This document shows positions 25,111-38,969 of a stretch of DNA of 64,000 bases, one piece after another. The position numbers and the translations under genes are program-made. The notes below the pieces were generated by a model. That model saw only the letters and a list, made by a program, of their open reading frames with translations. It was not told the DNA's origin and ran no database searches. This DNA is from Sinonovacula constricta (lineage: Eukaryota > Mollusca > Bivalvia > Cardiida > Solecurtidae). The stretch lies in contig CM017571.1 in assembly GCA_007844125.1 (NCBI GenBank), positions 29,935,850 through 29,999,849 on the forward strand. Reading direction: 5' to 3'. Numbering within the stretch: position 1 is the first letter of the stretch; every line of letters begins with the position of its first letter.

Positions 25111-25904
25111 AAACTGGCTTAATTATACATGGTACAAATAAAAGAACAAGATAACGACGTACGAAATTTCTCACTGCTGTCAAAAGATCTAGATAAAAAT
25201 TAAAATATTAGAAAGATCGTTAAAAGTATGAGAATGTACAACACGTGATTATACATGCGCATCTTATAGTCAACTCTGAAGAGACATAAAGATATTAGTT
25301 GCAGTTGCATCGAATTGAGTAGCATTATCGCTTAAGTAAATGAGATATTTTAATTAACAATTTGAACACTATTAGAACAATTTGATTTTTTTTAACTATT
25401 TTAAACTAATAAAACCCCTAAAAATTGTTCGATTAATCGCAAGCATTGAGCATTTTCTTTTATTTGTTTGTGCTGGTTTACGTATACAAGTGCAAAACTA
25501 ATTGAAAACAATGCTTCCTCTACATCCTCAGAATACCCGTCCAAGCAAATAAATTAACCGTACGAAGGTCATCTTCAGGTTATTTAAACATATATAAAAT
25601 GTTTTCATGAATATAAAAACAGCCACCACCTTTGTGTTTTGGTAGAAGATCAGCTGTTACAACACATCCAAGTAATCTACTGACATACATTATCTGGTCG
25701 CTCAGTCACGAGTGTGGTTCTTATTGTGTCTTAATAGTAGCGTTGTCTTTTTTCTAACACGGTATATCTTCCAGATGACCTACTTCGATGTTCTACCCAT
25801 ACTTTCATCAGCGTTCTTACTCCAACCCACCCACGAGTGGAAGTCAGAAAAAGAGAGAACGAGGGAGAGATAGAAAGAGAAAGATGATAGGGAGGTAGCG
25901 GACG

Positions 25905-25907
25905 GAG

Positions 25908-25961
<54 letters not shown>

Positions 25962-25969
25962 AGAGAGAG

Positions 25970-26044
<75 letters not shown>
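25905..26044. repeat. (GA)n microsatellite
   Basis: About 135 bases of almost pure GA with one G run and one AAGA interruption. The flanking 25840-25905 is GA-rich as well. Confidence 0.95.
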
Positions 26045-26046
<2 letters not shown>

Positions 26047-26712
26047 CTACTTACTTAAGTGAAATGCAAAATGCAAAAGATTTTTTAAAACAACCAACAA
26101 CAAAACGTATAAAACATGGGAATTCACTTTGGTAGTCCCACCCGAATTATTTGTATTTCAGTAATAAAGACTTCATTAAAAACTGATTTAAACTTTCTTA
26201 TATTCTAAGACGTAAATGTTCAACTGCTGTGTAGTAGGCGCTAGTAAATGTTTTCAGAAAATACGCACTAAATAACTAGAGGTGGGTAACCTTGAAATAT
26301 TTGTCCATGTGAAAAGGAAACAAATTTCATGTCTACCTTCCAGCCCAAAAGCGTGTTATTTTTTCCTACAATACCCCATTGACATACTTACATTTTATTC
26401 ACGTTTATTAAATATTCATCTAGATTAAATACTGTTTTGAACCCGAATGGTATTGTAGGGGCAAGTTTTTCTTCCCTTATTTTGCTTTAATTCGACACGT
26501 AATGTTGCGTCGTTTATCAACCAACTTTTCGAACTAAACAAAACAAGAAATTACACATCTTAAATTTGTGTACATACTTATTTTGTTAGAGCAGTAAAGA
26601 TTACCAAATCGATAATAAACATGTCATTATGTATCATTATGTTGTCATTATTATCATTACATGTATGCCATTATGTTAACTTGATTTAATAAATGATTAA
26701 ACTGCCAATAAA

Positions 26713-27029
26713 GGTGGTATGTAACAGTTTGGCCCATTTTTTTTTCCAGATAACCAAATAGGTCATTGCGACCTGAAAAGTTCCTGTAAAATGATGTTTA
26801 TTGATATCCTAGATCTGGGTGAACAGTCAAGCATAAATCACCACTCGTCATCCTAGCCACGCTGCAGAAATAGCTATTTTTTAAACTTAGAATAATTCAG
26901 TTAGTGTTCAAAATCGTATTTATTAAGACTGAAGTATGAATTAATACAAAAGTTAGGCCAAAGTTCTCCAAAGCAGTATTTCTATATTTTATGTGTCTTT
27001 GATATCGGCAAATTGTCGGATACCACCTT
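26713..27029 (-). mobile_element. Terminal-inverted-repeat element (family T), copy
   Basis: Left end AAGGTGGTATGTAACAGTTT and right end 'aattgtcggataccacctt' form the family inverted repeats. The interior has the reverse-orientation block with 'gccacgctgcag'. Confidence 0.7.
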
Positions 27030-27083
27030 ATAGAGACTGTTCTCTTTCGTTCATATCTAGTGAAAGTGTTATTTTAAGAAGGG

Positions 27084-27235
27084 GCGCCCGTGGTCGTAGT
27101 GGTAGAGTCGCCGATTTGAAAGTCCTCTGTCTGCTTAGCCTTCCACCGCGTGGGTTCGAGGGCGAAGGATTACGTGGGAAGGTCTTCCAGCTAACTTACG
27201 GTGCGCCGGTGACTCTACCCAGATATTTGTCTGAT
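27084..27235 (+). mobile_element. SINE family 1, head and body
   Basis: Starts gcgcccgtggtcgtagtgg (box A region), then box B-like 'gggttcgag' and body 'gtgggaaggtcttccagctaac'. It lies just 3' of a family T element. Confidence 0.85.
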
Positions 27236-27393
27236 TTTAAGAAATCAACAAACATAAAACAAGCCTAAGTCGCATAACCGGACTCCGGGTAACTGGTAGG
27301 GCCTAATCGAACTATATTTTTAAAGCTTAGCGTATGTTATCCGTCTCGGATACTGTTAGTATCTTAACCTTTGTCACAGACTCAGGCTACCTA

Positions 27394-28672
27394 AAGGTGA
27401 TGTCCGACAATCTAGTTCAATTTTAGTTAAGATTTTTTAACGTTATAAAGAACATTTGTTATCATCACAGGATATGCATTTTTCTTTTGCATCATAAGTT
27501 GTGTGGCTGTTTACGACCCTTTATGCCAGTTTGTATACATAATGTATGCATGCTGTTAATTTTGTTGTAAAAGACCACATTGAAATAAGACTTTGTTGTA
27601 ATGTTGATACGTTGTCATGACTTAATCGTTGTATCCGACATTGTTCCGTTATAAGATATATGTAATGATAGTATAGTTGTATTTGTGGATATTTATGGAA
27701 TGTTAACCGGCCTTACAAATATTCTTTTTAAGTTAAGACGAGTTTATGACTTCGTCAATGGTTAGACAGCGTCAATGCAAAATGATGAATACGATGGTGC
27801 CTCCTTTTGCCGAATGACCGTTCCAAGGCGGTAACTGTTGGATTTTCTGTCTCGATCCAATTTTGTCACTTTTAAATTTATCATGTACGTCTTTGTCTAG
27901 AAATAGTTCAGAATTATATGTCTGTGGTAATTCTTAATGGACATTTTCTTTCCTATTCTATACCAATCTATTTATTCATGCGCTTGGGATTTTGGTTTAA
28001 ATAAGATATCGAATATGCCGTAGATTTTGTATGTTTAACAAAAATTTATGATCGATTAATTCTTTTCTGATGAAATTACGTTGTAAATCAGTTTATTTAT
28101 CTACAAGTATGTGTGGTAAAATGGTGCAATTAAACAACTAACGATGATACATATACAAAGTATTCACCCTAGTGTGAAATGTGATTTTAATCTTCTATCA
28201 GATAATCCGACAGTTTGACTATACCAAACACATACAGCAATATTTAACAACTATTTTAGAGAATTTATTAATAATTTCTGAATACATTCATTCTTAGGAC
28301 TAAGTAAAGACTATTTTGATCACTACCCCAATCTTTAGACGGTATAAATCGTGAAATATGTTCAAAATTTAGATTCTTTTCAAATCTATAAATAAGGACG
28401 ATGGTTTCTGCTAAAACAGTTAGTGACGTCAGAGCGGACTATTCAGATAATGATATAACATGACTTTAAAAGAAATTGTTCACAAACAAGAACATGAAAA
28501 TGTGCATCGTGGTAGATAGGAAATGTATGTTGTAATAACGAATCTGGTGTTATTCTGCACTTTTCATATACATGTTGGATATCAATAAACAGCATTCCAT
28601 GGGAAAACAATAATTTATTTATATAGTTGTTGTTGTTGTTATTGTCTATGTTGTCGAATACCACCTTTCAAT
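27394..28672 (+). mobile_element. Family T elements, probably nested or rearranged
   Basis: The left end 'aaaggtgatgtccgacaat' near 27394 and right end 'gtcgaataccaccttt' near 28650-28670 are family T termini. Two further terminus-like words lie inside (near 27625 and 28201). The conserved interior block is at about 28430-28620. Boundaries of individual copies are uncertain. Confidence 0.5.
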
Positions 28673-29320
28673 GAGAACTCCCACATAAATTGACGATTCT
28701 AATATACACTGCACTTTAGAGTTTATCTGCGATTATCACAACTCCATTATCAAATTGTACTATTAAACTTTTGAGGTTACATCATGTTTTTTTTTCTAAT
28801 CGATTGTTCACTTTGTTCATATTTCGCACTCCCAAGCTGTGCTTAATGTAGTTCAGACGTGAGCCTTTTGAAATACGACAATTAACACGCCCTTACAATG
28901 TTTATCCGTAACAAAAACAGGTTCTTTCCAATTTAGGCTTATAATCGCATTGTTAATTGATCTACGGGCAATAATTCCTAATGACAACACGATAAAGGTA
29001 TGCCATAGAAAGGTTTCATTGTCCTTAAATTACAATGATCGCAAGTTGTGTTTTAATTGTGATGTTTTTTATCTTCTCAAATAAGAGTCAAAGAGAAATA
29101 TGTGTTCGTAGGTTTTAAAAAAGAGTATTCCAAGCGCATTTATGTGTTATAATCTGTCTGATTTTAAGATATTTTATTACAACGTATTTTACTAGCAGTT
29201 TGATATTAACAACGTTTGTGATAACAACAAATTGCACGTGAAAATTTTAGCCCAAACAATTAAAATGTCAAACATTCAATAACACTCAATTTTAAAATAT
29301 TAATATCACATAAACCATTA

Positions 29321-29675
29321 AAGGTGGTATCCGACAGTTTGCTTACATCTTATATATGTAACAATATCTGTTAATAAGATCGATTGGGATTCCTGCTAAA
29401 ATAGACATCGACGTCACAGCGGATGACGTGGATGAACTAAAACATTAGTTGTCATATGGTTTTCTTGGTTTAAAAAACAAACAAAACAATTGTGCAGCGT
29501 GGCTCAGATTGATTGGAAATACCTGTTTGTAATGACGATTGTGGCGTTATGATTCACTTTTCATATAGGTGTAGGATATCAATAAAGGACATTTTGCGAT
29601 ATCTGTTCAGATAACAATGATTTACTAAGATGTTAAATGAAAATATATTGGTCCAAACTGTCGGATACCACCTTT
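29321..29675 (+). mobile_element. Terminal-inverted-repeat element (family T), complete copy
   Basis: Best-preserved member, about 350 bp. Exact inverted ends: AAGGTGGTATCCGACAGTTT at the left and its complement at the right. There is no ORF of consequence inside. A flanking TA on both sides could be the target duplication. Confidence 0.8.
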
Positions 29676-29942
29676 AAAACGCATGTCGATGTAAAGCGAT
29701 TTGGTCACGTAAGGTTTAATCTGCATTTTTTTTTCCAGATATTCCCCAAAATAGAAAGCACATCTTTTGTGAACCACAATGAATAATGAATTCAAAAAAG
29801 AACATTCAGGGATCATGTAGTGGCCATATGTTTGTCTCAATCGGAACTTCTCGGGTAATTCCGTCCTCAGGAGAATCATTACTCGGATGTATATGGTGCA
29901 ATGATACTTACATAAATCACTATCGAAGAATATGCCAAAGCA

Positions 29943-30087
29943 ATGACATCGTTTGACAGCTGTGTGTCTGCTGCACTGGGTAAATTAAAATTGGATTATT
30001 TAAATTTGAAGCTGCAACAAATTGAAGTTTTACAGACCCTGTTTGAGTGGAGAGATACGCCGGCCTTGTTGCCAACAGACAAGTTGA
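29943..30087 (+). pseudogene. RecQ-like DEAD-box helicase N-terminal fragment
   Basis: ATG at 29943. The peptide FDSCVSAALGKLKLDYLN is followed by LKLQQIEVLQTLFEWRDTPA and LLPTDK, resembling the Q motif and the approach to the Walker A loop of RecQ-type helicases. The Walker A glycine is replaced by D (PTDK) and the sequence runs straight into a (TA)n microsatellite at 30086-30109. Together with the fragment at 3430-3612 this suggests scattered partial copies of a helicase gene. Family assignment is by motif resemblance. Confidence 0.5.
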
Positions 30088-30109
30088 TATATATATATAT
30101 ATATATATA

Positions 30110-31779
30110 TTTTTTAATTATCTTATACTACTCTATATGTTGGCTGTAAGTGTGCGTTTCTGTAGCTCAATATATTACTGTATTATTATTGCATTATGTA
30201 GAAAAACAATGTTTATCCACTGCAGTGAGCTGTCATCCGAGCTGTCATCTTTGTTTTGAGGTCTGTCGCAAAAAGTAGTCCCATTTAGAGAAATGACCGA
30301 GGTGATGATCCGACTACCTACATACATCCGAGAAATGATTCGTAAATTATCCGAGGTGTACCGATAGATATTTGTCTTTCAGCTGATTTTTATTAGGTTG
30401 TTTCAAAGTGTCACCAAACGTTTATGAGGTTTCCTTATATGTGACACAAAAGGTGTCACGTTTAAATGACAAATATTTATTTAATGCTTAACAGAGTGTT
30501 TCAATTTGAAGGAACACATGGTTCAAGTTGATCTAAGGTTCCAAATTAGTCATACACTTTTCAGGACGTTGACAGTTTTTGAAAGTTTGAAATTAGTGAT
30601 TAACTTTTAACAATGATATTCAAGACCAGTGTTTAAATGTCCGTTTCATTGCTTTATTACAAATGGTATCCGACAGTTTACCTCTATCTTATACACGTTA
30701 CAACATCTTAGCTCTGTTTTGAAGAATGTGTGCACTTTTGCTGAATAAACTTACTTTTGTTGAAATGATGGCTGTCCAATAAGAATACCTCAACAGTACA
30801 AATCGTGACAAATGTCGCTTTAAATGTCCATTATTTCTAAATCAATACAAAAGCACAACGATGATTTCAGCTAAAATAGATACCAACATCATAGCTGATT
30901 ACCCGGATGATCATGTAACGTGATTTCAAAAGTAAGAGTGTACGTGTATATGGCACCAATAAACATTTCGCCGGATCACAAAACCACATTATGCGGACTT
31001 CTTGAAAATTAAAATTAATATAACGTCACTATTGAGCTAATGACTACTGGCTTACTCTCATGACGTAAATAAGCGCAAGCGCAATTCGAAGAAATCTGTA
31101 TTTATAAGAACAACTAAACAATCGAGAAGCGACGCGAGGTTTTTTATTCTGCAACCATAAGTAAACACAATTTTGTGAAAGATAGCATGTTTATATATAA
31201 TCTACTGATCCATTATTTTCTATTTAAGCCCAGCTCCAATGCCTATGTTGGAAACAATAATACAAACTTGACCAATTCATTATTGCGTCATAGTCATAAA
31301 GTAACTATAACATTTATTTTGCCCATAAACTTCACAGTGAGGACACAGACAATTACAACAATAAAGTCACAACCAATACTGTCGCCATGTAAGTACTAAC
31401 AGACATATAATGATATTCCATTCATACACAGTGTATTTAAAAGCAGACCGGCCTACACATAAGGGTTTCTAAAGAATGTTGTGACGAGAAGCTAGAGGGT
31501 CAGCCCAGATAAGGTGAAGTGTCTAGTAAGTAACCTGATCAGTGCGGGGAGGATTATTGAGATTAAGAATGTGTCTCTATAGATGATAGAGACCCTACTT
31601 CAATAGGCAAGAGTGTCAACCCTAAAAAGCTTATATGGAAGAAAAACTAGAGCATTCTCTGGTTTAACTAAGACACTATTACGTAGAAATCGTTTAAGCA
31701 AGCGTCTAAACTGTGCAGATCAAGATCAGCGCCTCCATCCCTCTCTAATTTTGAAATGACAGTTTAATTCGCGTCGATG
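30110..31779. other. Non-coding, with a one-sided family T terminus
   Basis: A family T left end (ggtatccgacagttta) lies near 30664, with interior similarity to about 30990 but no right terminus. No gene seen in the remainder. Confidence 0.45.
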
Positions 31780-33960
31780 CTTTACCCTGATAGTTTCTTC
31801 TCAAGCGAATTTCCAAATAAGACAAAAACTTTGCCGTGAAATTTCAACACGGACAAAACGTCTCGTGACTCGATTCAACCAAGACAATTCATCGGCAAAA
31901 TAGCTAGCTCCCAGACTTCTGTTAATTTTCTACCCAAAAAAAACCTTCTCCCATGAAATTTTCAGCCCGGACAAAACCTCTTCCACGAATCTCCAACAAA
32001 GACAAAACTCTCTTCCCTGAAATTTTCAGCCCAGACAAGGCCTCTCCAATAAAGTTTCGAGCCAAGACAAAGGCTCTCCTACAAAATTTCGAGCCGAGAC
32101 AAACCCCCTTCCACAAAATTTCCAACCCAGACAAAGCCTCTTCCACAAAATTTCCAACACTTTCCAACCCAGACAAAGGCTCTTCCACAAAATTTCCAGC
32201 CATTGCCGACCCAGACAAAGCCTCTTCCACAAAATTTCCAACCCTCTTCAACCCAGACAAAGGCTCTTCCATAAAATTTCCAACCCAGACAAAAATTCTT
32301 CCATAAAAATTTCCAACCCAGCGAAGCCTCTTTATAAAATTTCCAACCCAGACAAAGCCTCTTCCACAAAATTTCCAACCCAGACAAACCCCCTTCCACA
32401 AAATTTCCAACCCAGATAAAGCCTCTTCCACAAAATTTCCAACCTAGACAAAACCCCTTCCACAAAATTTCCAACTCTTTCCAACCCTGACAAAGGCTCT
32501 TCCATAAAATTTCCAACCCAGACAAAGCATTTCCAGCCCAGACAAAGCCTCTTCCATAAAATTTCCAGCCCAGACAAAGCCTCTTCCATAAAATTTCCAG
32601 CCCAGACAAAGCCTCCTCCACAAAATTTCCAACCCAGACAAAGCATTTCCAGCCCAGACAAAGCCTCTTCCATAAAATTTCCGGCCCAGAGCAAGCCTTT
32701 TCCATAAAATTTCCAGCCAAGACAAAGGCTCTTCCATAAAACTTCAAGTACATACACAACATCTTCTACAAATCTTAAGTACAGACATTATTTCCGAAGC
32801 TTTCAACCCAGACAAAATCTCTTTGTGAATTCCAAACCAGAAAAAATCTTTTTCATTAATTTTCAGTCCAGACAAAACTCATTTTTAATTTTTAGTACAT
32901 ACAAAACCGCTTCCGTCAATTTCCAACCCAGTCAAAACCTCTCCTTGAATTTCCGGTGTGGACACAAAACATCTTTCATGAATATACAGCCCAGAGAAAA
33001 ATGATTTCTATGAAATTACCAGTACAAACAAAACTTCTATGAATTTCAAGACCAGACAGAAAAAAAACAATAACTCTTTCATGAATTTCTAGGACATGAC
33101 AAAATCACTTCCATCAAATTTCCAGTACAGACACAACCTTTTCCATGAATTTTCTAGTACAGACATAAAATTCTTCCACGAATTTCCAGCCCAGACAATA
33201 TCTTTATAACAAGTTTCCAGCCAAGAAAAAAATCTCTATCATGGAATTACAGCCGAGATGAAACCTCTTCCACAATTTTATAGATCAAACAAAATCTCTT
33301 TAATGAATTTCCGGCCCCGACAAAACCTCTTCCATAATATTTTCAGTACATATAAACTCTCTTCCAAGAATTTCCAGTCCAGACAAAACCTTTTTACTAA
33401 TTTCCAGTCCAGACAAAACCTCCTCGTGGAATTTTACAGTGAAGACAAAACTTCTCCCATGAATTTTCCAGTACAAACATAACCTCTTTCATGAACATTC
33501 CAGTACAGACAAACACTTCTTCTGCATATTTCCAGCAAAGGCAAAATCTCTTATGAATTTGCAGCCCAGACAAAAAACTCTCCCATGAATTTTAGACCTA
33601 TTGCCTGAATTTCCAGTACTGACACAACCTCTGCTGTTAATTTGGCAACGAATATCAAACCTCTTGCTAGAGTTTAGCCACTTTTCGCAGTCATTTGTCC
33701 ATAACTGTAGAACATATCTTCTGTTAATTTCTCACCCATACAAAACCTCTTGTAAGAATTACCCATCTAATACAAAACCTTTTGTAAGAATTTCCCCCAT
33801 TTTAGCACTGACGTTTGTTCATGCTGTACAAAGTCTATTCTGTGAGTTTCTAACCCGTACAGAAGCCCATTCTTTGAATTTCCCAAACCATACAAAACGT
33901 CTTGTGAGAATTTCCCCAATTTTGAAGTTGTCATTCACAAGTCCATATCCGAAATAAATC
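31780..33960. repeat. 2.2-kb minisatellite, 32-bp unit
   Basis: Tandem units close to 'cagacaaagcctcttccata' + 'aaatttccagcc' (32 bases). Units are most alike at about 32080-32760 and increasingly diverged toward 33960. In the core no stop codons occur for long distances in any of the three minus-strand frames, which creates overlapping ORFs of up to 227 codons. Because 32 is not a multiple of 3, the three frames read the same 32-residue repeat (as in GLEILWKRLCLGWKF). I do not regard them as genes. Confidence 0.9.
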
Positions 33961-36900
33961 AAAAACAAGAAATTGAGATCTTAATTTTATTTCTTTGTAA
34001 AACGTTCTAAAATAACATAATATGCAATAATGTAACATATCACAGTGCATAGTCACTTCATACAATAAAACAGGAAGACAATATAACATATACATTTCTA
34101 GACAGGAAGACAAATGTAAACTGGACATATACATTTTAAGACAGGAAGACAAAGGTAAATCTGACATGTACATATTACAATAGTAAGACAATTTGAACAT
34201 CTGATGTCTCTCCAAACTCTCTCAACATTGAAATATAGAAGGGCTGGAGTTACGGTGTGGTTATGACATAGAAAAATATCCCCGTATATATCAGTATTAA
34301 AGTTTGTGTTTGTTTAAAAAAACTAAGAGTAAGAGCAATACCTTGATCATTGTTAGGACCAATGGTAAAAATATGTGACCACTACATTCATCATGAAGCA
34401 AGTGAACGTGGGTTACTGATGATGTACCCGTAGTTTGATATGTAAGAGAATCATTAGTATAGAATGAAGAATTATTTTAGGTTATTTTCTCCCCAATTTA
34501 TGCCTTTATTAACATTTTTGTATAATATAATATTTTCTATTTAAAAGCAAGATATACTTGGCATCAGTCATGTACTTCTTGTATTTGTGGTGAAACCATA
34601 CTTAAACAATTAAGTTTATCACAACAAAAACACTGACACACTTTTTATTTGTTCATTTTGTTTTGTTACATTGCACTGACACCATTATGGTGATTGTGGT
34701 GACATACGCTATTAGCTGGCAAAGGTAAATACAAATAGCAGAAGAATTATTGGCGCACTTCAGGTTAGCTACAAGACCTTATAAAGACCTCACCACATGA
34801 AAGTTCCCAACTGGGATTGGGACCTACGCGATGAAGGGCTGAGGAGTAACAAGTCGGCTACTCTAACAGTTTGGCCATGGGTGCCCCATGTACTTTAGAC
34901 CCAAATATTTTTTCACCAATTTTACATCAGGGTAATTCATTAAGTTTATAGACATTTTTTTGCAGATCATTTCATAAAACCTTTTGGTAAATGGAAAACA
35001 TGTGATGTTAAGTATAGATACATAAATCAAAAGCCAAAGAAGAATCAATATAAGCTTTGATGACAGATTTTGGACCAATGGTCTAGTAAAATATCTGTGT
35101 GAATAGTAGTCATATGACCTACAGATTGTCAAACAACCTAACAGTTTTTCTACTGAGGATCATTCGTTAAGATCGCAGTTATACATTTTGGCATATTATT
35201 TTATCAAAAGATGTGTATAAATCTAAACTATACATATAAATCATTTGCATAACAACCTCTCTAGCAAGGGTCATTCATAAAGTTCACAGTTGGTTTTCTG
35301 GTATATTAATATTTTTTTTTATAAATTTAATGAATGTTTATTTTCTGAAAGATTAAATGAAGTAGATATGTATTGTAAATACATTGTTGTTGATTAAGCA
35401 GGGTCCTTTGAAAATATCATGTTCTATGTATACATATTAAAAGGGTAATATTAATAGTACACTATATATGTTAAATTATGAGTAGTAAAACTCATTAGTA
35501 TTTTTTATTACCAAAGCATAGTTAAAAACTTTGTATGGAATGAATTTCTGCAAACTTTATGAAAGACCCTCTGTAAATTATATGGCAGTATCTAACAGAA
35601 TTAGATATGTATTATACAAAATTATTTCTACTATGTTCATAGACTACATAAAGATTACAACAACAATGAGTGTATAACTATTCTGAGTAAATGTTCTTAA
35701 ATTTAAAAATCTTAATTATGGAAGCACACATGCTACAATTTCTTTACTTCTTTAACAATTTATGCACACATACAACTACATCATTATTTATTATCATAAA
35801 GATTTAAATTTTCAACATTGTTTGTGGAAGGTGACCTACCATACACATTGCATATGTTTGAAAAGATATGTTATCTTGACATTGACATATGCCTGGAGGA
35901 TGCAATAACCTTTACTATGACCTTAAATATAACCTTGACCTTTATGGTTGCATTTGTAAATGTTACATTGACACACCTTTCAGTGTCTGCTGTGAGATGG
36001 TCAAGTTTGATTGAATTACTGTAAATAATATGGAACTTATAGCCGAGACACAATAGAAAGGAGAGATGAACATACATATGCATGCATGCATGGCTGGACA
36101 GAGAGAGCAAATGCCCGTTTGTGACATTAACATTTTGAAAGCAGCTGAGACATATTATTGATGCAAACATTTACCACTTAACAATAAATAACACCTGTGC
36201 ACATTTGTGACAAAAATCATACCTCAACAAGTGAAAAATTAGAATTTGAGTAACACCTAAATCAAATGTGTATTAATAAAAAGAACACATGCAGTCTTTA
36301 TGCAGACTTTTTTTTTTTGTGATAACTGTTTTATGATCTTTCTGCACAGAAAAGTCACTGAAAACACAGTATAAATCACAGAAAAAAATAGCGGTAGAAT
36401 ATTTATACAAAACTACACTTAAAGGGTTATTTTTGGAAGGATATTTTTTATATAAATACACTGTATATGGACATAAACTACCCTTGAATATATATTTCTA
36501 GCTACAAGGAATATTGAACAGCTGAATTTTTTTCATATAATTTAAACTCAACAATATGCTACGTCTTAAGACAAAACTACAAGCTATTATGAGCATAAAT
36601 AACCTGACAGTTTACTGTTTGTCTGAGTTGACCCTTAACCTGTAGGGGTGTGGTTAAACTGGCTCAATCGATCAGTCAATGCTGCTGAGTACCAGCATTA
36701 GGTGACATGTGATAGAAATATAAGATTAAGGAGAGGAAATATGTTCTCTTTAATTTGATTTCTGAATTATAACTATGACATAAACTTTGTAAAGCAAGTA
36801 GAAAGTGTCACAAACAGACCCTATACATTTGAACCTGTATACACTGTGCCTCTAGGCTTAATCAATATTTGATCAATATCTGACAACACAACTGTTACAA

Positions 36901-37511
36901 GGTCAACTCAGTTTTGCTTGTAATAAATAGTTCAAACTGAATATGAAGCTTCATTGAATAATAATCGTAGCACATTATTACAAATCCATTTATGAACACA
37001 TACTGCAATAATAAATACAAAAACCATAGACTCTCTTGCATCTGTAAAGCTAAGTTATTAGCACAAAATAAATTCTTTAAAAATATAAAAACAAAATATC
37101 TCTAACAGATTTTTATTAATTTAGCATTCCAATTACCCACCCCTGGTGTACTATGATACTTATTTTCCCCCAACAATCCAACCCAATAAACCTTATTTAA
37201 TTACTGCCATAATGTAGACCTCATGAACTCAATCTTTGTGGTTATTCATCTTTTTTACCACTTACTTGCTGGAAACATGATTAATCATATTAATATAAAA
37301 CATTTGCCACCCTCATGGTGTTTCCAGCAAGTAAAAGGGTAATAAATATCCATATCTCACCTAGCAAACCCATTGACCCCTAGAAAACCCAATGATCACC
37401 AGCAAACCCTAAGACCCCCATCTAATCCCTAATCACTTGCCTAAACCATAACATCTTCTTCTGACCCCTTCATCCCAACATGTCCATTGACCCCTTTTTG
37501 ACCTTTTACCC
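33961..37511. other. Intergenic, 3' flank of the TBC-like gene
   Basis: AT-rich. It includes three near-copies of 'acaggaagacaa' near 34070-34160, a SINE family 1 copy at 34658-34887, and a 'gaccttgacctt'-like stretch near 35870-35970. No coding exon recognised. Confidence 0.5.
34658..34887 (-). mobile_element. SINE family 1, diverged copy
   Basis: Minus strand reads 'ggggcacccatggccaaact' (head) then body words. It belongs to a subtype whose tail starts 'tgttacattgcactgacac'. Confidence 0.75.
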
Positions 37512-37661
37512 TTATCTCTGTCCTCGTTTGAGTTCCTCTGCTCGCCGTTCCTCCCTCCATTTCTGAATCAGGTTCATCATCTTGTCACTCTTGTCCTGCT
37601 GCTCCTGAGGTGGCATCCTGTCAAACTCTCCAGGATCGAACTTGCGACCAAACAGCTCAAT
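37512..37661 (-). CDS. TBC-like coiled-coil gene, last exon (exon 12 of those seen)
   Basis: Minus-strand terminal exon: acceptor GTATTTTAG right of 37661, frame open in phase 0, TAA stop at 37512-37514. It encodes 49 residues starting IELFGRKFDPGEFDRM and ending in a Lys/Arg/Glu helix (KWREERRAEELKRGQR). Joined to the exon at 39211 the frame continues exactly. Confidence 0.8.
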   Translation of the reverse strand: MELFGRKFDPGEFDRMPPQEQQDKSDKMMNLIQKWREERRAEELKRGQR

Positions 37662-37744
37662 CTAAAATACATCCAACCTCATTGTAAACATAAAGTTATA
37701 GGTGATACGAACTGATTAGTTGTTAAGGCAACTTTTTTTTCCTA

Positions 37745-37940
37745 AAATTGTTTTGTTTTGTTTTTGAAATATATTGAAACAGCCTATTATGATGATTAAC
37801 AATTTGGGCAGAGGAAGACACCAGACAAATGTCTGAGTAGAACCAACAACCCATTGCAGGTCAGCCAGAAGACCTTCCCACATTAAGTTCCTTGCACTAA
37901 ATGAGACTCCTACCTACACAGTGAGAGGCTATGCAGATAG
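37745..37940 (-). mobile_element. SINE family 1, truncated head
   Basis: Body words 'gcaggtcagccagaagaccttccc' and 'gtgagaggctatgcag' are present in the host gene's intron. The tRNA-like head is lost at the right. Confidence 0.7.
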
Positions 37941-38425
37941 AGCTAAGAAAGAAAATAGGAAAATGAACAATAAACAATAGAGAAGAATATGTGAAACGTA
38001 TTCTTGATTTGGCAATGTTTCAGCTTGAAAAGAAAGACAAATGCAAGACATTTGCAAATTGCATGGTTGGATGTATCTAGTTATTAATGGCACTTTTATT
38101 TCTGTTATTTGTAATATAAATGTCTATTAAACTTTGTATGGAGTTTTTCGAAAATCGCTTAAGAGTACGAAGAAAATAAAAACTTTAACCTAACCCAAAT
38201 TTTAAGTTTTTGATTGAGTAATTTAAATGTGTCAACTGCTTAGTTCTTGATTATTATTTCCAATATTATAAATAAATGTAAATTAATGGTCCTTTAACCC
38301 TATATATGCTGGAAGCACCATTAGACTGCAGTATGTGCTATATGTAGAGAAGGTGAACAGTGTTTCCAACATGAGAAAGGTTCAGAAAGAAATCGATTTG
38401 CTTTTAAATAAATTAGCTGAATAAG

Positions 38426-38922
38426 AGTTAAAGGTGGTATACAGCAGTTTGCCTATAACTAATACAATTAACAAAACCTTTACCCTTTTTTTGGAGTTTG
38501 GGCGTCTGTATAAACTCATGCTTTAGTCTAAATAAAGAGATTTTTGAACAGTACCTCATTTGTTGGACATAAACAATTCACTCTAAATGTTGACTTTTTC
38601 CAAATCTATAAATTAGCACAATTGGGATATCTCCCCCGAATAGATACTGATGTCAGGGTGGTTGACCTAGATGATGATATAGCATGATCCTAAGTATATG
38701 TGTTCACATGATTTTCTTAGTTTAGAAAAAGCTTACTGTACAGCATGGCTCAGAAAGGAAAAATATGTTTGTTATGACTAGTGTGGTGTTATGCTCCAGT
38801 TTATCACATAGATATAGGACATCAATAAACAGAAATTCAAGGAATATGTTCACGTAAGTTATATAGCTGTTTGAGAAATAAAAATCTGGTCCTTACAGTC
38901 AGATACCACCTTCAAAGCTGAA
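38426..38922 (+). mobile_element. Terminal-inverted-repeat element (family T), copy
   Basis: Left end AAGGTGGTATACAGCAGTTT, right end 'agtcagataccacctt', conserved interior with 'atggctcag...gtttgttatgac'. It lies in the intron between exons 11 and 12 of the TBC-like gene. Confidence 0.7.
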
Positions 38923-38969
38923 TAGGAACTATGTGAGGTATGTTCATAAAAGTATGTTTTTTTTATTTT

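Noticed and set aside
31922..32762. Several overlapping ORFs of 70-227 codons
   Set aside because: All arise from the 32-bp minisatellite, which has no minus-strand stops in its core. The same peptide appears in all three frames.
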